Assembly: GCA_019414265.1 (NCBI GenBank)
Contig: DXMJ01000024.1
Location: 1 to 29,609, forward strand
Length of the DNA: 29,609 nt
Reading direction: 5' to 3'
Source: Collinsella sp.
GTDB lineage: Bacteria > Actinomycetota > Coriobacteriia > Coriobacteriales > Coriobacteriaceae
The position numbers and the translations under genes are program-made. A model generated the notes under the pieces. The model made no database searches. It saw only the letters and a program-made list of their open reading frames with translations, and had not been told where the DNA came from. Below are positions 1-5,680 of this stretch, one piece after another; position 1 is the stretch's first letter, and each line of letters opens with the position of its first letter.

Positions 1-1
1 T

Positions 2-151
2 GCGGCTGATCCGGTCTCACCGGGCCGCGCGGCAAGGAGATATATTGCCAGACCGCGAAGCCTTGTGGGACGTCAATTCCACTCTTCACAAGTCCTACAC
101 AACATATCGCTTTCTATAGGTAATAGAAAGACTAGTGCGGATCTTCCGCAC
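2..151. other. Hairpin-rich non-coding region, possible structured RNA
   Basis: No convincing ORF lies in the first 250 bases, but five potential stems follow one another. They are GCGGC/GCCGC with inner CCGG/CCGG (2-28), GGCAA/TTGCC (31-49), CTTGTG/CACAAG (62-92), CTTTCTAT/ATAGAAAG with a 5-nt loop (110-130), and GTGCGGA/TCCGCAC with a 3-nt loop (135-151). None is followed by a clear T-run on either strand. The stretch lies just downstream of the rplT terminator, so it could be the leader of a gene further left on the minus strand or a free small RNA. I do not recognise the family. A pheS-type T-box was considered, but its conserved antiterminator sequence is not visible. Confidence 0.35.
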
Positions 152-251
152 GCATCAGATGATGACCCTTTGGTTCAGGAATATATAGAGATCGGTCACC
201 TGTAAGTGTCTATCTACCCGCGCTTTTAGCAATGTAAACCGCGCTTCAGAT

Positions 252-288
252 AAAAAGAGGGAGCGCCGCGCACAACGCGACACTCCCC
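252..288 (-). terminator. Rho-independent terminator of infC-rpmI-rplT
   Basis: Read on the minus strand, a 12-bp stem (GGGAGTGTCGCG pairing with CGCGGCGCTCCC, two G-T wobbles) with a 5-nt loop is followed by CTCTTTTT-type pyrimidines. It lies about 20 bases after the rplT stop codon, which is where the operon should end. Confidence 0.85.
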
Positions 289-308
289 TAGCGATTCAAG
301 AGAATCTA

Positions 309-668
309 TTAGGCCTCGAGAGCCTTCTTGGCGATGGTAGCCAGCTCGTTGAAGGACTCGATGTCCTCGTAGGCCATCTGAGCCAGGACCTTGCGGTCGA
401 GCTCGATGCCGGCAACCTTCAGGCCGTGCATGAACTGAGAGTAAGAGATGTCGTTCAGGCGAGCAGCAGCGTTGATACGGGTGATCCAGAGAGAACGGAT
501 CTCGCGCTTCTTGTTGCGGCGATCACGATACTGATACTGCAGGGAGTGCTGGACCTGCTCTTTAGCATGCTTGTAAGTACGCGAAGCGGCACCGTAGTAA
601 CCCTTCGCACGGTGCATAACGGTACGGCGCTTCTTCTTGGCGGCAACAGCGCGCTTAATACGTGCCAT
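309..668 (-). CDS. rplT: 50S ribosomal protein L20
   Basis: Ribosomal protein L20 binds 23S rRNA early in large-subunit assembly and in many bacteria represses its own operon by binding the mRNA leader. The 119-residue product has the usual length and shows the family hallmarks: a very basic N-terminal half beginning MARIKRAVAAKKKR, the KGYYGAASRTYK segment, and the globular C-terminal half with SYSQFMHGL and LDRKVLAQMA. An AGGAG about ten bases before the ATG serves as ribosome binding site. It is the last gene of infC-rpmI-rplT, 45 bases after rpmI, and is followed by a strong terminator. The operon order is the standard bacterial one, so the call is secure. Confidence 0.98.
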   Translation of the reverse strand: MARIKRAVAAKKKRRTVMHRAKGYYGAASRTYKHAKEQVQHSLQYQYRDRRNKKREIRSLWITRINAAARLNDISYSQFMHGLKVAGIELDRKVLAQMAYEDIESFNELATIAKKALEA

Positions 669-713
669 GTTCTATCAACTCCTAGATGGTAAAACGAAAA
701 CGGGAACGCGAAC

Positions 714-905
714 TTAGGCGAGACGCGACTTGATGACCTTGCGGTCGGCAGCGGCAATCTCGGTCTCCTGACGGAAGCCACGCTTACGCTTGGTGGACTT
801 CTTACTCAGGATGTGGCTCTTGAAAGCCTTGGCGCGCATAAGCTTGCCGGTACCAGTCTTGCGGAAACGCTTCTTGGTGCCGCTGTGGGACTTCATCTTA
901 GGCAT
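714..905 (-). CDS. rpmI: 50S ribosomal protein L35
   Basis: L35 is a small basic protein of the large ribosomal subunit. The 63-residue product begins MPKMKSHSGTKKRFRKTG, the conserved L35 start, and continues with the family's KAFKSHIL and KSTKRKRGFR segments. Its length is normal. An AAGGAG six bases upstream of the ATG gives a good ribosome binding site. It lies between infC (32-base gap) and rplT (45-base gap) on the same strand, so the three genes are almost certainly co-transcribed from the leader upstream of infC. Confidence 0.98.
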   Translation of the reverse strand: MPKMKSHSGTKKRFRKTGTGKLMRAKAFKSHILSKKSTKRKRGFRQETEIAAADRKVIKSRLA

Positions 906-937
906 GAAATACTCCTTAATCGGTTACAGAACACTAG

Positions 938-1492
938 TTACTTGCTATCGCTTGCCGCTTTATCCTCATCGAAGGCGCCCTTAATCGGGGCGAGCAGCAT
1001 AAGCATGTTACGGCCTTCCATCTTGGGCTTGGACTCGACCGTAGCGTAAGGCTTGAGATCCTCGGCGAGGCGCTCGAGAACGTTAAGGCCCTGCTCCGGG
1101 TGAGCCATCTCACGGCCGCGGAACATGATGGTGATCTTAACGCGTGCGCCCTTCTTGAGGAAACGCAGAACGTGGCCCTTCTTGGTCTCGTAGTCGCCAA
1201 CGTCGATCTTGGGTCGGAACTTCATTTCCTTGACCTCGACCTTGGACTGGTTCTTACGAGCAGCCTTGGCCTTCATGGCCTGCTGGTACTTGAACTTACC
1301 GTAGTCCATGACCTTGCAGACCGGCGGCTCCGCGTTGGGAGCGATCTCGACCAGGTCGAGACCCTGATCGTCGGCGACGCGCTGGGCATCGCGGATGGCG
1401 AACAGGCCGAGCTGAGAGCCATCGACGCCAATCAAACGGCACGAAGATGCAGTGATCTCGTCGTTGATGCGGGTGTCATCAGACTTAGCTAT
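938..1492 (-). CDS. infC: Translation initiation factor IF-3, probable ATA start
   Basis: IF-3 binds the 30S subunit, prevents subunit joining and rejects wrong initiator pairs and start codons. The N-terminal domain (RINDEIT...VRLIG-type segment, DGSQLGLF), the linker (DLVEIAPNAEPPVCKVMDYGKFKY) and the C-terminal domain (EMKFRPKIDVGDYETK, GARVKITIMFRGREMAHPEQG) are all present. An upstream ATG at 1507 would give 189 residues, but it has no ribosome binding site and its own second codon contains the GGAGG. That GGAGG (1505-1501) lies exactly eight bases before an in-frame ATA at 1492, giving 184 residues starting before AKSDD. A rare start codon is well known for infC (AUU in E. coli and Bacillus), where it gives autoregulation. 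I therefore prefer ATA; function is certain, the start less so. Confidence 0.93.
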   Translation of the reverse strand: MAKSDDTRINDEITASSCRLIGVDGSQLGLFAIRDAQRVADDQGLDLVEIAPNAEPPVCKVMDYGKFKYQQAMKAKAARKNQSKVEVKEMKFRPKIDVGDYETKKGHVLRFLKKGARVKITIMFRGREMAHPEQGLNVLERLAEDLKPYATVESKPKMEGRNMLMLLAPIKGAFDEDKAASDSK

Positions 1493-1511
1493 TTTCCCTA
1501 CCTCCATTCAT

Positions 1512-1668
1512 AAAAAAATAACCCGGCGCTTCTCAGCAACCAGGTCGTACACATAGACTTCCTCGATTTGAGGAAGGGAATCTAAGTTGTATGACCAGTC
1601 AGCTGCTCATTGGCGCCAAAAGGTGGGAACCCTCGGGTTCCTCTTTAGGGCATTGCGGGAACAACGCC
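1512..1668 (-). promoter_or_regulatory. Structured leader/attenuator of infC-rpmI-rplT
   Basis: On the minus strand the untranslated leader folds into a series of stems: GGCGTTG/CAATGCC (1668-1649), GGAACC/GGTTCC (1641-1626), then a long-range pairing of GGCGC (about 1617) with GCGCC (about 1526) that encloses GGTC-TACA/TGTA-GACC and the perfect hairpin CTTCCTC/GAGGAAG (1576-1558). The 3' arm is followed by seven T residues (1518-1512), only about ten bases before the infC ribosome binding site. This is the layout of a transcription attenuator. Firmicutes use an L20-sensing leader at this operon; assignment to that or a similar family is inference. Confidence 0.6.
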
Positions 1669-1674
1669 TTGCGA

Positions 1675-1680
1675 ATAATA
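1675..1680 (-). promoter_or_regulatory. Possible -10 element for infC operon
   Basis: TATTAT on the minus strand lies about seven bases upstream of the first leader stem. No good -35 hexamer is seen 16-18 bases further upstream, so this is a weak candidate. Confidence 0.3.
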
Positions 1681-1713
1681 ACATGTACAGCGCGTTATCA
1701 CATTACGTACACG

Positions 1714-1734
1714 AAAAAAGAGGCCTTGACCCCC
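1714..1734 (-). terminator. Second, degenerate terminator downstream of tRNA-Leu
   Basis: On the minus strand GGGGT/GCCTC-type pairing with a 4-nt loop is followed by six T residues. It occupies the same place relative to the left copy of the 49-bp repeat as the strong terminator at 1898-1918 does to the right copy, so it is probably part of the duplicated tRNA 3' module. Confidence 0.45.
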
Positions 1735-1778
1735 TTGAACGCTCACTTGCATGCATGGTGCCCGAGGCGAGACTCGAA
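1730..1778. repeat. Left copy of tRNA-Leu 3'-end direct repeat (att-like)
   Basis: This 49-bp segment matches 1914-1962 at 48 of 49 positions (one C/T difference). It contains the 3' part of tRNA-Leu from the T-loop through the acceptor strand and CCA, plus 26 bases of downstream flank. No intact tRNA accompanies this copy. Duplication of a tRNA 3' end is the usual trace of site-specific integration, but no integrase gene lies in the 135 bases between the copies. Confidence 0.8.
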
Positions 1779-1897
1779 GGGCCTTCGCTTCGCGAAGCCC
1801 CGGGCTTCGGGCGCGTGGCGCCCTCGCCACGCTCCGCTACAAACAGGCCACAGGCCTTTTTGCTTAACGCTTCGCGCGCTCACGCGAGTTCGGCACG
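1779..1897. other. Short non-coding spacer between tRNA 3'-end copies
   Basis: This spacer between the two 49-bp repeats carries no convincing gene. It is rich in small palindromes: CTTCGCGAAG near 1789, GGCGC-type stems near 1810-1830, and AGGCC/GGCCT with a 3-nt loop followed by five T residues (1845-1862), which would act as a weak plus-strand terminator although nothing upstream on that strand needs one. It may be the scar of an excised element. Confidence 0.4.
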
Positions 1898-1918
1898 AAA
1901 AAGGGGGCCGCAACCCCC
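1898..1918 (-). terminator. Rho-independent terminator of tRNA-Leu
   Basis: Read on the minus strand, GGGGG-TTGCGG-CCCCC is followed by five T residues, about 20 bases after the CCA end of the tRNA. It is a compact strong terminator. Confidence 0.8.
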
Positions 1919-1962
1919 TTGAACGCTCACTTGCATGTATGGTGCCCGAGGCGAGACTCGAA
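1914..1962. repeat. Right copy of tRNA-Leu 3'-end direct repeat (att-like)
   Basis: This is the copy that forms part of the intact tRNA-Leu gene. It runs from the downstream terminator arm through CCA, the acceptor 3' strand and the T-arm into the T-loop (TTCGAGTC on the minus strand). It is 48/49 identical to 1730-1778. Confidence 0.8.
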
Positions 1963-2026
1963 CTCGCACGTTGTTGCCAACGGTGGATTTTGAGTCCACT
2001 GCGTCTGCCAATTCCGCCACTCGGGC
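1940..2026 (-). tRNA. tRNA-Leu (anticodon CAA)
   Basis: An 87-base class II tRNA with an encoded CCA. The acceptor stem GCCCGAG pairs with CTCGGGC, the D-arm contains the leucine-type TGGCGGAATTGG, the anticodon stem GTGGA/TCCAC encloses the loop CTCAAAA with anticodon CAA (reads UUG), the long variable arm CGTTGGCAACAACG follows, and the T-arm is GCGAG/CTCGC around TTCGAGT. A TGTGATAAA extended -10-like sequence lies about 20 bases upstream in the end of the neighbouring gene. Its 3' end is duplicated 184 bases away. Confidence 0.97.
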
Positions 2027-2065
2027 ACGCAATGCGTGAGTTAGTTTATCACAGCTTTCTACCGA

Positions 2066-3499
2066 TTAGTCCGAAAATGGAACTTCGAGCATTTCGATAA
2101 GCTCAACCTTGCGTAACATCTCCCGCTTACGACATCCACGTCCGTCAACCGAGGCCTCGCCCATCTGGTTGTCATAGGGATCCTCGCGCATACCATCGAA
2201 AGCAGGCACAAATTCAGCCTGGAATCGATTGTTGGCCACCATACGCCACGGGTCGAGATTGCCAAAGTAGTGACGACGACGCCACTCCTCCCCCATCCTG
2301 CGTGCCGAGGAACCAAACGATACGTCGGCGTTAAGCCAACCGGTCTGTGGCGTATAGAACTCAGCCCAATCGTGCGGCCCCACCGAATCGGGCGCAACAT
2401 ACAGGCCGCTCTGCCAACGGGCAGGCACGCCCGCGATACGGCACATGGTGATAAACGTGAGCGCCATAACGCCGCAATCGCCGCGGAGCGAATGCGCGCA
2501 GTCATCAGCGATGGAGCCCAAAAGCAGGTACGGCGGCTGATAGCGATAGTCGATATACTGCGTCAGGTAATCATAGATAGCACGGGCGCGATCGAGCGGA
2601 TCCACGAGTCCGTCAACAACACTGGCCGTCAGTTGCTGCAGATACGGCGTGAATGCGATGTGCGGACGGTCCTCGGAAATATCCTCGGTCAGAGGCGCGT
2701 CCATACGCGGATGAACCGGAAGTGTGCCACCGTAGACATCACAATAAGCAGCATCGATGTGATAACGATAGGTCACCGAGAATGAGCGTTCACTCGAAGA
2801 AGACCACGAGGCGGTACGCGCCGAAGCGTTCGCGGGAGCAACAGCACCCTCCGGCGTCATGTCGAGAATCTCGACCCGAGACTGTTGACGGCAGGCAGCC
2901 GCGACGGGAAGCCAAGCGCAAACGGTCTCCCCCTCTAGAGCGCCGGGGACAGACAAGGACGCCTGAAGCGTAATAACGCGAGTCAATCCGTTTTGCGACT
3001 CCATCTCCTTGAGCATCTCGTTGCGCAGTGCTATTCCGTCCGTAGAATCGGGACGCATGCCGGGGACCTCTTTGGGATATACGCGAAGCGAATCGAGGAA
3101 GTTGTCGAGAACGAACAGCTCGCCGTCGATAAAGCGCCAGTCAATACGCTTACGGTCAATCAGATCGTCAAACTGCTCCTCGGTAAACTCAGGCCACTCC
3201 TCGCGAATCATCGCAATAGCTCGATCGCGCGACACCGAAAAATGAAGCGGCGTCTCAAGCATGCGATACCGCTCGGCACGAACGCAGGCTGCCAGGGAAG
3301 GCTCAGGGTTCTGCTCCAAAAGGCGATCACAAGCCGCAACAGCCTGCGTCAAATACCCGGCATCCTTAAGACGAAGAATCTCAGGCGGTAGCCCAATATC
3401 GAGATGGCGAAAATCATCGCAGCAAACATCAACAGAGCAACCAACAGGACCCTCGTCAATAACCTTCCCATCCGAAGGCAGCACATTAATAACAGCCAT
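2066..3499 (-). CDS. Transglutaminase-like domain protein
   Basis: A 477-residue predicted cytoplasmic protein of the transglutaminase-like (protease/transglutaminase fold) superfamily; the substrate is unknown. The C-terminal half carries the triad in the normal order: Cys in RGDCGVMALTF (residue ~342), His in GPHDWAEFY (~376) and Asp in LNADVSFG (~392). The N-terminal ~200 residues are acidic, helical-looking and of unknown function; residues 35-100 resemble tetratricopeptide-like helices. No signal peptide or membrane segment is visible. An ATG at 3535 would add twelve residues, but it overlaps a good -10 hexamer (TACAAT, 3539-3534) and lacks a ribosome binding site. The ATG at 3499 has GGAG six bases upstream and is preferred. 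The gene stands alone between the tRNA and a repeat region. The fold is secure, the function is not. Confidence 0.85.
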   Translation of the reverse strand: MAVINVLPSDGKVIDEGPVGCSVDVCCDDFRHLDIGLPPEILRLKDAGYLTQAVAACDRLLEQNPEPSLAACVRAERYRMLETPLHFSVSRDRAIAMIREEWPEFTEEQFDDLIDRKRIDWRFIDGELFVLDNFLDSLRVYPKEVPGMRPDSTDGIALRNEMLKEMESQNGLTRVITLQASLSVPGALEGETVCAWLPVAAACRQQSRVEILDMTPEGAVAPANASARTASWSSSSERSFSVTYRYHIDAAYCDVYGGTLPVHPRMDAPLTEDISEDRPHIAFTPYLQQLTASVVDGLVDPLDRARAIYDYLTQYIDYRYQPPYLLLGSIADDCAHSLRGDCGVMALTFITMCRIAGVPARWQSGLYVAPDSVGPHDWAEFYTPQTGWLNADVSFGSSARRMGEEWRRRHYFGNLDPWRMVANNRFQAEFVPAFDGMREDPYDNQMGEASVDGRGCRKREMLRKVELIEMLEVPFSD

Positions 3500-3533
3500 A
3501 CCAAACTCCAAGTCATTAGAACTCTTGAAGCCC

Positions 3534-3563
3534 ATTGTAGCGAGATAAAAAAGAAAGCCCCAA
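3534..3563 (-). promoter_or_regulatory. Promoter of transglutaminase-like gene
   Basis: On the minus strand TTGGGG (3563-3558) is followed after 18 bases by TACAAT (3539-3534), a reasonable sigma-70 type pair. Transcription would begin near 3527, inside the upstream in-frame extension, which supports the later ATG at 3499. Confidence 0.5.
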
Positions 3564-3617
3564 TAAAGGAACCCTCAACACCGATAAACGGTACCTCTAA
3601 AAATGAATTCAGCCCAG

Positions 3618-3694
3618 TAACCCTGTAGCGAGTTAACAAAGGAGGCCCCGTTCACCCGGAGCTGATTCCGTCGCGCGACTTCTGGCGAAGCCAG
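3618..3694. repeat. Half-copy of palindromic intergenic repeat
   Basis: This stretch aligns with 3717-3792: both run from AACCCTG(T/C)(A/G)GCG through a GGCCCCG/GCCCCG block and CCCGGA, and end in the identical GCGCGACTTCTGGCGAAGCCAG region. Unlike its neighbour it lacks the second, inverted half, so it cannot form the long hairpin. With 3717-3830 it makes an imperfect tandem of about 100 bases. The whole 3500-3850 interval has no gene. Confidence 0.65.
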
Positions 3695-3738
3695 TAGCCA
3701 CCTTAATTCAGGCTCGTAACCCTGCGGCGTTAAACGAA

Positions 3739-3830
3739 GGAAGCCCCGTCTCCCGGAACTGTTTCCTTGGCGCGACTTCTGGCGAAGCCAGGTGAGCGCA
3801 AAGGAAACAGTGTAGGGAGACGGGGCTTCC
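3739..3830 (-). terminator. 92-bp long inverted repeat, probable fba terminator
   Basis: The outer arms (3739-3754 and 3815-3830) are perfect 16-bp complements. The inner arms (3758-3773 and 3796-3811) match at 15 of 16. The tip contains CTGGC-GAA-GCCAG. Read on the minus strand the hairpin begins about 20 bases after the fba stop and is followed by TTCCTTCGTTT, so it can terminate fba. Its length and the second partial copy next to it suggest a mobile palindromic repeat taken over as a terminator. Confidence 0.7.
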
Positions 3831-3850
3831 GGTGGGAAGTTTAGCGACGC

Positions 3851-4717
3851 TTACGCCTTGTTGACGGAGCCAAACTCCTCCATGAGTTCCTTGGTGCGGG
3901 CAACGATGTTGTCGCGACCAGGCTTGAGGAGCTTGCGGGGGTCAAAGCCCTTGCCCTGCTGATCCTTGCCAGCCTCGATGTACTCGCGAACGCCCTTGGC
4001 GAAGACGAGCTGCAGGTCGGTGTTGACGTTGATCTTGGAGATACCCAGGGAGATGGCCTTCTTGATCTGATCCTCGGGGATGCCGGTACCACCGTGCAGA
4101 ACGAGGGGCAGGTCGCCGGTCTGAGCCTTGATCTCGCCCAGACGCTCGAAGGAAAGGCCAGCCCAGTCGGCGGGATACACGCCGTGGATGTTGCCGATAC
4201 CGCAGGCGAGGAAGTCGACGCCCAGGTCAGCAATCTGCTTGCACTCAGCGGGGTCAGCGAGCTCGCCGCTGGAGGTCACGCCGTCCTCGGTGCCGCCGAT
4301 GCCGCCGACCTCGGCCTCGATGGACATGCCCTTGGAGTGGGCAAGCTCAACGAGCTCCTTGGTGCGGTCGAGGTTAAGCTGGAAGGTCTCCTCGTGAGAG
4401 CCGTCATACATGATGGACGTGAAGCCGGCCTCGATGCACTTGAAGCAGTCCTCGTAAGAACCGTGATCGAGGTGAAGGGCGACGGGAACGGTAACGCCCG
4501 TGGCCTCGACGGCAGCCTTGACCATGTCGGCGCAGACCTTGAAACCGCCCATCCACTTAGCGGCACCAGCGGTGCACTGAAGGATCAGCGGAGACTTGGC
4601 CTCCTCGGCGGCCTGGAGAATAGCCAGGGTCCACTCGAGGTTGTTAGTGTTGAAGGCACCGAGACCGTACTTGCCGGCCTCGGCCTTCTTGAGCATGTCT
4701 GCTGCGTTGACGAGCAT
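3851..4717 (-). CDS. fba: Fructose-bisphosphate aldolase, class II
   Basis: A 288-residue zinc-dependent aldolase that cleaves fructose 1,6-bisphosphate to glyceraldehyde 3-phosphate and dihydroxyacetone phosphate in glycolysis. The zinc ligands are seen in HLDHGS, GNIHGVYP and LVLHGGTGIP. The mobile loop EVGGIGGTEDG and the phosphate-binding NVNTDLQ are also present. Length fits the short class II type shared by glycolytic aldolases and GatY/KbaY tagatose-bisphosphate aldolases, so sugar specificity is not proven by sequence; no tagatose or galactitol genes are nearby, which favours the glycolytic role. The start at 4717 has AGGAGG eight bases upstream; an upstream in-frame start would add 32 residues not typical of the family. 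The gene is monocistronic, ending in the large hairpin. Confidence 0.93.
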   Translation of the reverse strand: MLVNAADMLKKAEAGKYGLGAFNTNNLEWTLAILQAAEEAKSPLILQCTAGAAKWMGGFKVCADMVKAAVEATGVTVPVALHLDHGSYEDCFKCIEAGFTSIMYDGSHEETFQLNLDRTKELVELAHSKGMSIEAEVGGIGGTEDGVTSSGELADPAECKQIADLGVDFLACGIGNIHGVYPADWAGLSFERLGEIKAQTGDLPLVLHGGTGIPEDQIKKAISLGISKINVNTDLQLVFAKGVREYIEAGKDQQGKGFDPRKLLKPGRDNIVARTKELMEEFGSVNKA

Positions 4718-4757
4718 AAAAGAAACCTCCTGTAAGGTTGCTCCGATAACGCCTGAG

Positions 4758-4763
4758 ATTTTA
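4758..4763 (-). promoter_or_regulatory. Candidate -10 element of fba
   Basis: TAAAAT on the minus strand lies about 40 bases upstream of the fba start codon. A poor -35 (GTTTAT) lies 17 bases further upstream. This is a plausible but unproven promoter. Confidence 0.35.
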
Positions 4764-4912
4764 CCACGGCGCACCCGGGCATAAACGTTCGTTTGTTCAC
4801 GAATATCGTCCAAACAGACTTTTTTTGACCGTTTGCCCTACGGAATCGACCCGTTGGGGAAAAATAGCTTGACGTTTGGACGCTTCTCGTGCTTTAAAAG
4901 CCGACTATCAAG

Positions 4913-5596
4913 CTATACCTGCATGAACGGGTTCTGCATGAGTTCGCGCGCCATGGTGGTCGAATCGCCATGGCCGGTTAGGCAAACGGTATCGGGCGGG
5001 AGAAGCCGGGCGAGCTTGGAGAGCGAGCGCAGAATCGCCGCCTCGTCGCCACCGGCAAGATCGGTGCGGCCGTGGCTGCCCGGGAATAGCGTGTCGCCCA
5101 CAAAGGCAATGTTCCCCTGCTCGGTGGCGGCGAACAAGACGATCCCGCCCGGCGTATGCCCTGGTGTCTCGATCACCTGCAGGCAGATATCGCCCACCTC
5201 GATAGCATCGCCCTCGGCGAGCAGGCGCGTCGGCTCCCCGGGGTCGGGCGTCTCAATGCCCCACATAGCTCGCTGTTCCTCGATGTTCGCATGCGGCACC
5301 GCCACATCCTTAGCGCACAGCTCATACCGGCAGCCCTCGCCAACGGTGGTTCGCACGCCGGCAACACCACCAACATGATCGGCATGGCCATGAGTGCATA
5401 CGGCGCCAAGCACGCGTACGCCGGGATGCTCGGCTCGAATATGCTCCACCAGGCGCTCGCCTTCCCACGCAGGGTCGATAATCACGCACTCATTGTCCGA
5501 AATAACAGCATAGCTATTGGTCTGAATGGGACCGTTTACGAGCGTCTCGATCTTGACCGATCCCTTGGGAGTTAAATCCAAGGACACAGCACCCAT
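4913..5596 (-). CDS. Metallo-beta-lactamase-fold hydrolase, glyoxalase II-like
   Basis: A 227-residue cytosolic enzyme of the MBL superfamily, closest in layout to glyoxalase II-like (YcbL/GloB-type) hydrolases. The dinuclear metal site is intact: THGHADH (residues ~70-76), the histidine in ETPGHTPGG, the aspartate in AFVGDTLF and the histidine in LTGHGDST. Residues 17-45 are the usual NSYAVIS...CVIIDPAW lead-in. It lacks the C-terminal substrate domain of true GloB, so the thioester substrate is unknown. The ATG at 5596 follows GAGGAG at good spacing. It lies 85 bases downstream of rel on the same strand; an MBL hydrolase next to rel is also common in Firmicutes, often with dtd, which is absent here. 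Confidence 0.88.
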   Translation of the reverse strand: MGAVSLDLTPKGSVKIETLVNGPIQTNSYAVISDNECVIIDPAWEGERLVEHIRAEHPGVRVLGAVCTHGHADHVGGVAGVRTTVGEGCRYELCAKDVAVPHANIEEQRAMWGIETPDPGEPTRLLAEGDAIEVGDICLQVIETPGHTPGGIVLFAATEQGNIAFVGDTLFPGSHGRTDLAGGDEAAILRSLSKLARLLPPDTVCLTGHGDSTTMARELMQNPFMQV

Positions 5597-5616
5597 GCCC
5601 CTCTCCTCTCTATAGA

Positions 5617-5644
5617 ACTCGAGGCATCAAACGATACCTCGAGT
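5617..5644. other. Perfect hairpin between rel and the MBL hydrolase
   Basis: ACTCGAGG and CCTCGAGT (8-bp perfect arms, 12-base loop) lie between the rel stop codon and the ribosome binding site of the MBL gene. There is no T-run on either strand, so it is more likely an operator or mRNA-processing hairpin than a terminator. Confidence 0.4.
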
Positions 5645-5680
5645 GTAGCGAATATCGATAATGTGGCACGTTCGTCGCGA

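Noticed and set aside
1..250. T-box riboswitch for a pheS gene to the left
   Set aside because: The conserved antiterminator sequence (AGGGTGG..ACCGCG) and a recognisable specifier region are not present on the minus strand.
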